Assembly: GCA_026388345.1 (NCBI GenBank)
Contig: JAPLJY010000113.1
Span: forward strand, 1 to 9,654
Origin: Deltaproteobacteria bacterium
Lineage (GTDB): Bacteria; Desulfobacterota; Syntrophia; Syntrophales; UBA5619
Length of the DNA: 9,654 nt
Direction of reading: 5' to 3'
Below, piece by piece: positions 6,641 to 9,654 of the stretch. The notes under the pieces are model-generated. The model was not told where the DNA came from, did no database searches, and saw only the letters and a program-made list of their open reading frames with translations. Numbering within the stretch: the stretch's first letter is position 1; each line of letters starts with the position of its first letter. The translations under genes were made by a program, and so were the position numbers.

Positions 6641-7379
6641 TAATAAAAACTCGGCTAAACCAAATTCCCATGGGCATAACTCTATGGGAGTCCTCTTGCC
6701 TGAAGGGACATTTTTATACTATAATAAGAGAAAGGTTATAAAAGAGAAATTTGAAAGATCAAAATATATCGGGGCTACACTATGGCCATTGAAAGATGAT
6801 GATTTCGCTAAAAAAGTATTTAAATATTTCACTGAATACAAAGATCATATTTATTTATTCAAATTGGGATTAATTGCTTTTTGTGACCATACCAAACATG
6901 GGATCTTTGACTGTAATGAAATCATGCCGAAGTTTAACAGTACTAAAAACAGTACTGAATACGAAAAAGCCTGGGACATACTAATACAAAAGGCTAAAGT
7001 CGGAGATGCATTCTTTACTTTTAATACAAAAAGTATCATCAGCAAATTAATCGCTCGCCTGGACAAAGGAACATGGAGTCATGTTGCTATATATCAGGGG
7101 AACGGTATGATAACGGAAGCTATTTCACGCGGCACTGTTCTGAGTAATATTTGTGAATATAAAAAACCCTATTATCATGTTGGGCTTTATTCCCCGATAG
7201 GAATGAACGAACGAGAAAGAATCGTTGTAGGAATAAGAGGTTTATTACTGCTAAACAAAAAATATAATTATTGGGGCTCGATGAAAGTTGGGCTAAAGAC
7301 AATATTAGGCAAAGGTGGGATGATTCCGACGCCTAATGGCATGATATATAGAGGTCTTCTTCCAATTTGTTTTGTCTGA
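6612..7379 (+). CDS. Permuted papain-like (YiiX/NlpC-P60 superfamily-like) protein, probably degraded
   Basis: The product has 255 aa. Residues 129-195 fit the permuted papain fold of the YiiX/NlpC-P60 group: KVGDAFFTF, then TWSHVAIYQGNGMITEAISRG with the likely catalytic H157 and polar E169. Such enzymes cleave peptide, amide or ester bonds. In permuted members the catalytic Cys lies near the C-terminus at the head of a helix (often C-S-x-L-V). Here the matching stretch may be GMIYRGLLPICFV, with Y246 at the expected place, or C253, which is followed by only two residues. Either reading implies loss of activity or truncation. The N-terminal 120 residues, including SHGHNSMG at 19-26, are not recognised. 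Start ATG 6612 has GAGG 11 bases upstream; a frame starting at ATG 6578 may be the original N-terminus. This is among the most AT-rich genes in the window. Confidence 0.65.
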   Translation: MGPGIITFFNNKNSAKPNSHGHNSMGVLLPEGTFLYYNKRKVIKEKFERSKYIGATLWPLKDDDFAKKVFKYFTEYKDHIYLFKLGLIAFCDHTKHGIFDCNEIMPKFNSTKNSTEYEKAWDILIQKAKVGDAFFTFNTKSIISKLIARLDKGTWSHVAIYQGNGMITEAISRGTVLSNICEYKKPYYHVGLYSPIGMNERERIVVGIRGLLLLNKKYNYWGSMKVGLKTILGKGGMIPTPNGMIYRGLLPICFV

Positions 7380-7691
7380 AAGCACAATCACGTCAAATCA
7401 GATTATCATTATTCAGCATTTCAATCAATAATCTTCAATAACTCCAATTATTATTTGTCACTTGTTTGTAGGTGGAGACATTTCCAGTCACATCCCCTTT
7501 TTTCCACTATCGCACCTGCGCATTATGGGTTCAAAGATGCTACAAAAACGGAGCAGTCTCAGCTGTTGACTTCAATAAACAATCTACAACTTATTAATAA
7601 AAAAGAGTATATTTATAAGGTGAAAGCAAGTGTCATATGGTTGTGATAACTGAAAATTGATCAGAAGAAGGGTGATTTCAGACCGGGATCG
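7380..7691. other. Region between convergent genes, with open frame and repeat copy C
   Basis: This 312-base gap lies between two converging genes. In the frame of the papain-like gene the DNA stays open after the TGA (7377-7379) up to TGA 7644-7646, a further 89 codons including the stop. Part of it could be read from ATG 7455, but the translated residues resemble no family. It includes repeat copy C. Weak inverted repeats AGATTAT/ATAATCT (7400-7406 and 7428-7434) and CTGAAA/TTTCAG (7650-7655 and 7676-7681) might help end transcription, but neither is a standard terminator. The base composition switches back to GC-rich at about 7685. Confidence 0.55.
7418..7513 (+). repeat. Diverged dispersed repeat, copy C
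   Basis: Bases 7418-7445 match copy B at 24 of 28 positions. TAATCTT lies at 7429-7435 and TAGGTG at 7469-7474. After TAGGTG the similarity continues only with copy A: TTGTAGGTG, one mismatch, AG, one mismatch, CA; a T run ending in C at 7498-7504; and ATCGC at 7509-7513. The offset of 40 from TAGGTG to ATCGC is identical in A and C. This copy therefore links the other two. Confidence 0.6.
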
Positions 7692-8921
7692 TTACTCGTA
7701 ATGCAGCGCGTCAATGGGGTTGAGCAGGGACGCCTTGTAGGCGGGATAGAAACCGAAGAAGAGGCCGACGAGGCCGGAAAAGCCGAAGGCCAGCAGCACG
7801 GAAAGCGGGGAAACGACGGTCGCCCAGCCGGCCAGGGCCGAAAGGATCTTCGACCCCGAAATGCCGACGATGATGCCGATAACGCCGCCGATCAGGGAGA
7901 GCGTCAGCGCCTCGATGATGAACTGCAGCCGGATGTCCCAGGTCTTGGCCCCCACGGACATGCGGATGCCGATCTCCCGGGTCCTTTCCGTCACGGAGAC
8001 GAGCATGATGTTCATGATGCCAATCCCCCCCACCAGCAGGGAGACGGATGCGATCGCCGCCAGCAGCAGACCCATGACCTGGGTGGCCTGCTCTCTGGCC
8101 TCCATCATCTGGGTGAGGTTCCGCACCGTGAAATCCTTTTCCTGGCGGGGGCCGATCCGGTGGCGCTGGCTGAGCAGTTCGTTGATCTGCTCTTCCGCCG
8201 CCGCCAGTTGATCGGCGCCTTTGGCCTTCACCGTGATCACCCGGACCATCCCCACGAAAGGCGTCCCGAAGATCTTTTTCTGCGCCGTCGTGAGGGGAAC
8301 GAAGATCGTGTCGTCCTGATCCTGGCCGCGGTCGGACTGACCTTTTGGCGCCAGCACGCCGATGACCATGAAGGGAACCTTCTTGATCCGGATGATCTGG
8401 CCTACGGGGTCCGCGTTGCCGAAGAGGTTGTCCACGACGGTCTGCCCCAGCAGACAAACCTTGGTGGCGTTCCGCACGTCCTGATCCGTGAAGATCCTTC
8501 CGGAGGAGAGCGACCAGTCCCGGACCGGCAGGATGCCGGGGGTGGTCCCGTAGATCCCCGTCGACCAGTTCTGATTGCCGTAAACCACCTGGGCCGCGCC
8601 GTTGTACACGGGGGCCACATCGGAAACGGCCGGGCACTCCCGGGCAATGGCTTCGGAGTCGTCCTGCGTCAGGGTGGATTGCGTGCCGCTCCCCATCCGG
8701 ATGCCGCCGGAGGTGCTGCTTCCCGGCATGACGATCAGGAGGTTGCTGCCGATGCTGGCCATCTGCTCGGAGATCCTCTCCCTTGCGCCGGTTCCGACGG
8801 CGAGCATCGTGATCACCGCACCCACGCCGATGATGATCCCGAGCATGGTCAGCGCGGAGCGCATCTTGTTGACCCGGAGGGCGCGGAGCGATATCTTGAA
8901 CGTTGAGGGTATGCCGATCAT
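7692..8921 (-). CDS. MacB-type ABC transporter permease
   Basis: The product has 409 aa. It has one N-terminal membrane helix (about 23-44, after SLRALRVNKMRSALTMLG), a large periplasmic MacB_PCD-like domain (about 45-275) and three C-terminal helices (about 281-305, 333-357, 370-392) of the FtsX fold. The hallmark VTERTREIGIRMSVGAK lies at 310-326 and the end is NPIDALHYE. Length and layout match the split MacB/YknZ/LolC-related permeases, in which the ATPase is a separate protein. It should work with the ATPase encoded just upstream, and usually with a HlyD-like adaptor and an outer-membrane channel, neither of which is in the window. The substrate cannot be told. I chose ATG 8921, which has GGTGG 5 bases upstream; GTG 8930 in the same frame is the alternative. 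It converges on the AT-rich island. Confidence 0.93.
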   Translation of the reverse strand: MIGIPSTFKISLRALRVNKMRSALTMLGIIIGVGAVITMLAVGTGARERISEQMASIGSNLLIVMPGSSTSGGIRMGSGTQSTLTQDDSEAIARECPAVSDVAPVYNGAAQVVYGNQNWSTGIYGTTPGILPVRDWSLSSGRIFTDQDVRNATKVCLLGQTVVDNLFGNADPVGQIIRIKKVPFMVIGVLAPKGQSDRGQDQDDTIFVPLTTAQKKIFGTPFVGMVRVITVKAKGADQLAAAEEQINELLSQRHRIGPRQEKDFTVRNLTQMMEAREQATQVMGLLLAAIASVSLLVGGIGIMNIMLVSVTERTREIGIRMSVGAKTWDIRLQFIIEALTLSLIGGVIGIIVGISGSKILSALAGWATVVSPLSVLLAFGFSGLVGLFFGFYPAYKASLLNPIDALHYE

Positions 8922-8987
8922 TCGTGCCACCGTCCCATCATCCGCATTTTAGACAACCTGGACCCATTAATCATAAGTCTCAATCGA

Positions 8988-9654
8988 CTATCCCGCCCGC
9001 TTGACCGGCTCATCGCTGACGACGAGACCGTCCCGGAATTTGATGATCCGCCGGCTGAAGGCGGCAATGTCCGACTCGTGGGTCACGAGGATGATCGTGA
9101 TCCCCGACTCCCGGTTGAGCTTCACGACAAGTTCCATGATCTCGACGCTGGACCGGGTGTCGAGATTCCCGGTGGGCTCGTCGGCCAGAATCAACGGCGC
9201 CCGGTTCACCAGCGCGCGTGCGATCGCCACCCGCTGCTGCTGACCGCCGGAGAGCTGGTTCGGATGGTGGTGCTCCCGCCCTTCCAGCCCCATCGCCTTC
9301 AGGGCTTCCATGGCCCGCTGCCGGCGTTCCCTTGGAGGAGACCCGTTATAGAGCATGGGCAATTCCACGTTCTCCAGTGCGGTGGTTCGGGGAAGGAGAT
9401 TGAACCCCTGAAAGACGAAGCCGATCTTTTTATTGCGGATCTCCGCCAATTCGTCCCGGTCCCTGTCGCCGACATCCATTCCGTCCAGCAGGTATTTCCC
9501 GCCGGTCGGCACATCGAGGCAGCCGATCACGTTCATGAAGGTGGACTTGCCTGAGCCCGATGGGCCCATGATGGCCACGAATTCCCCGTGCGCCACCGTC
9601 AGGGATACATCGTCCATGGCGCGGACGGCGCTGTCCCCCAGTTCGTAGACCTTC
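8988..9654 (-). CDS. ABC transporter ATPase of the MacB/LolD class (5' end outside the window)
   Basis: The visible 221 aa include Walker A GPSGSGKST, the Q-loop FVFQGFNLLPRTTALENV, signature LSGGQQQRVAIARAL, Walker B LILADEPTGNLD and the H-loop in LVTHE, so the ATPase looks functional. The DEPTGNLDTRSS and NLLP.TALENVELPMLY sequences are typical of the MacB/LolD/FtsE branch. An ATG lies at 9617, but the frame stays open to the window edge with KVYELGDSAVRAM before it, which is normal N-terminal sequence for the family (K-x-Y...G...V.A...V). The true start is therefore beyond 9654. The permease gene follows after about 66 bases on the same strand, indicating one operon. The protein is cytoplasmic and powers the permease. 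Confidence 0.95.
   Translation of the reverse strand, partial: KVYELGDSAVRAMDDVSLTVAHGEFVAIMGPSGSGKSTFMNVIGCLDVPTGGKYLLDGMDVGDRDRDELAEIRNKKIGFVFQGFNLLPRTTALENVELPMLYNGSPPRERRQRAMEALKAMGLEGREHHHPNQLSGGQQQRVAIARALVNRAPLILADEPTGNLDTRSSVEIMELVVKLNRESGITIILVTHESDIAAFSRRIIKFRDGLVVSDEPVKRAG

Noticed and set aside
7455..7646. 63-codon plus-strand frame as an independent gene
   Set aside because: It has no ribosome site and is the tail of the longer open frame after the papain-like gene. It overlaps repeat copy C and has no recognisable motif.
7701..8906. Long plus-strand frame opposite the permease
   Set aside because: It is a composition-driven shadow in GC-rich DNA. The minus-strand permease has clear family hallmarks.

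Overview
The window looks like a piece of chromosome from a Gram-negative bacterium. It carries a tripartite-efflux type ABC transporter (MacB/LolD class) and a lipoprotein with a CHAT (caspase-like) peptidase domain. The high-GC background and this combination would fit a deltaproteobacterium (Desulfobacterota, Syntrophus-like), but nothing in the window fixes the taxonomy, so this is a weak inference.

Layout. Bases 1-406 are AT-rich and hold no convincing gene, only a diverged repeat (copy A). Bases 407-3586 (+) are GC-rich and encode a 1059-aa TPR-CHAT protein with a lipoprotein signal. From about 3590 to about 7685 the DNA becomes clearly AT-rich. It carries three same-strand genes: a multi-pass membrane protein of unknown function (3944-5107), a protein with a PD-(D/E)XK nuclease-like core (5331-6581), and a permuted papain-like (YiiX/NlpC-P60 superfamily-like) protein that appears damaged or truncated (6612-7379). 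From 7692 to the window end the DNA is GC-rich again. It carries, on the minus strand, a MacB-type permease preceded by its ATPase, which runs off the window. The AT-rich block therefore looks like an accessory island between two GC-rich blocks.

How the genes may work together. The ATPase and permease form one transport unit. The nuclease-like and papain-like genes are 30 bp apart and probably co-transcribed. The CHAT lipoprotein (predicted periplasmic or outer-membrane) and the membrane protein lie in tandem but 357 bp apart, so a shared role is only a guess.

Most unusual observation. Three diverged copies of one short element lie in the same orientation at 33-127, 5143-5200 and 7418-7513. 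They share the blocks ATTTC, TAATCTT and TAGGTG at nearly constant spacing. They sit outside the genes and bracket two gene modules (CHAT plus membrane protein; nuclease plus papain-like). This suggests a degraded mobile-element end or a recombination or insertion site used more than once. I cannot assign it to a known family from sequence alone.

The papain-like gene also shows a possible frame break at a T7 run near its start, no obvious catalytic Cys at its end, and an open frame that continues for 89 codons past its TGA stop.
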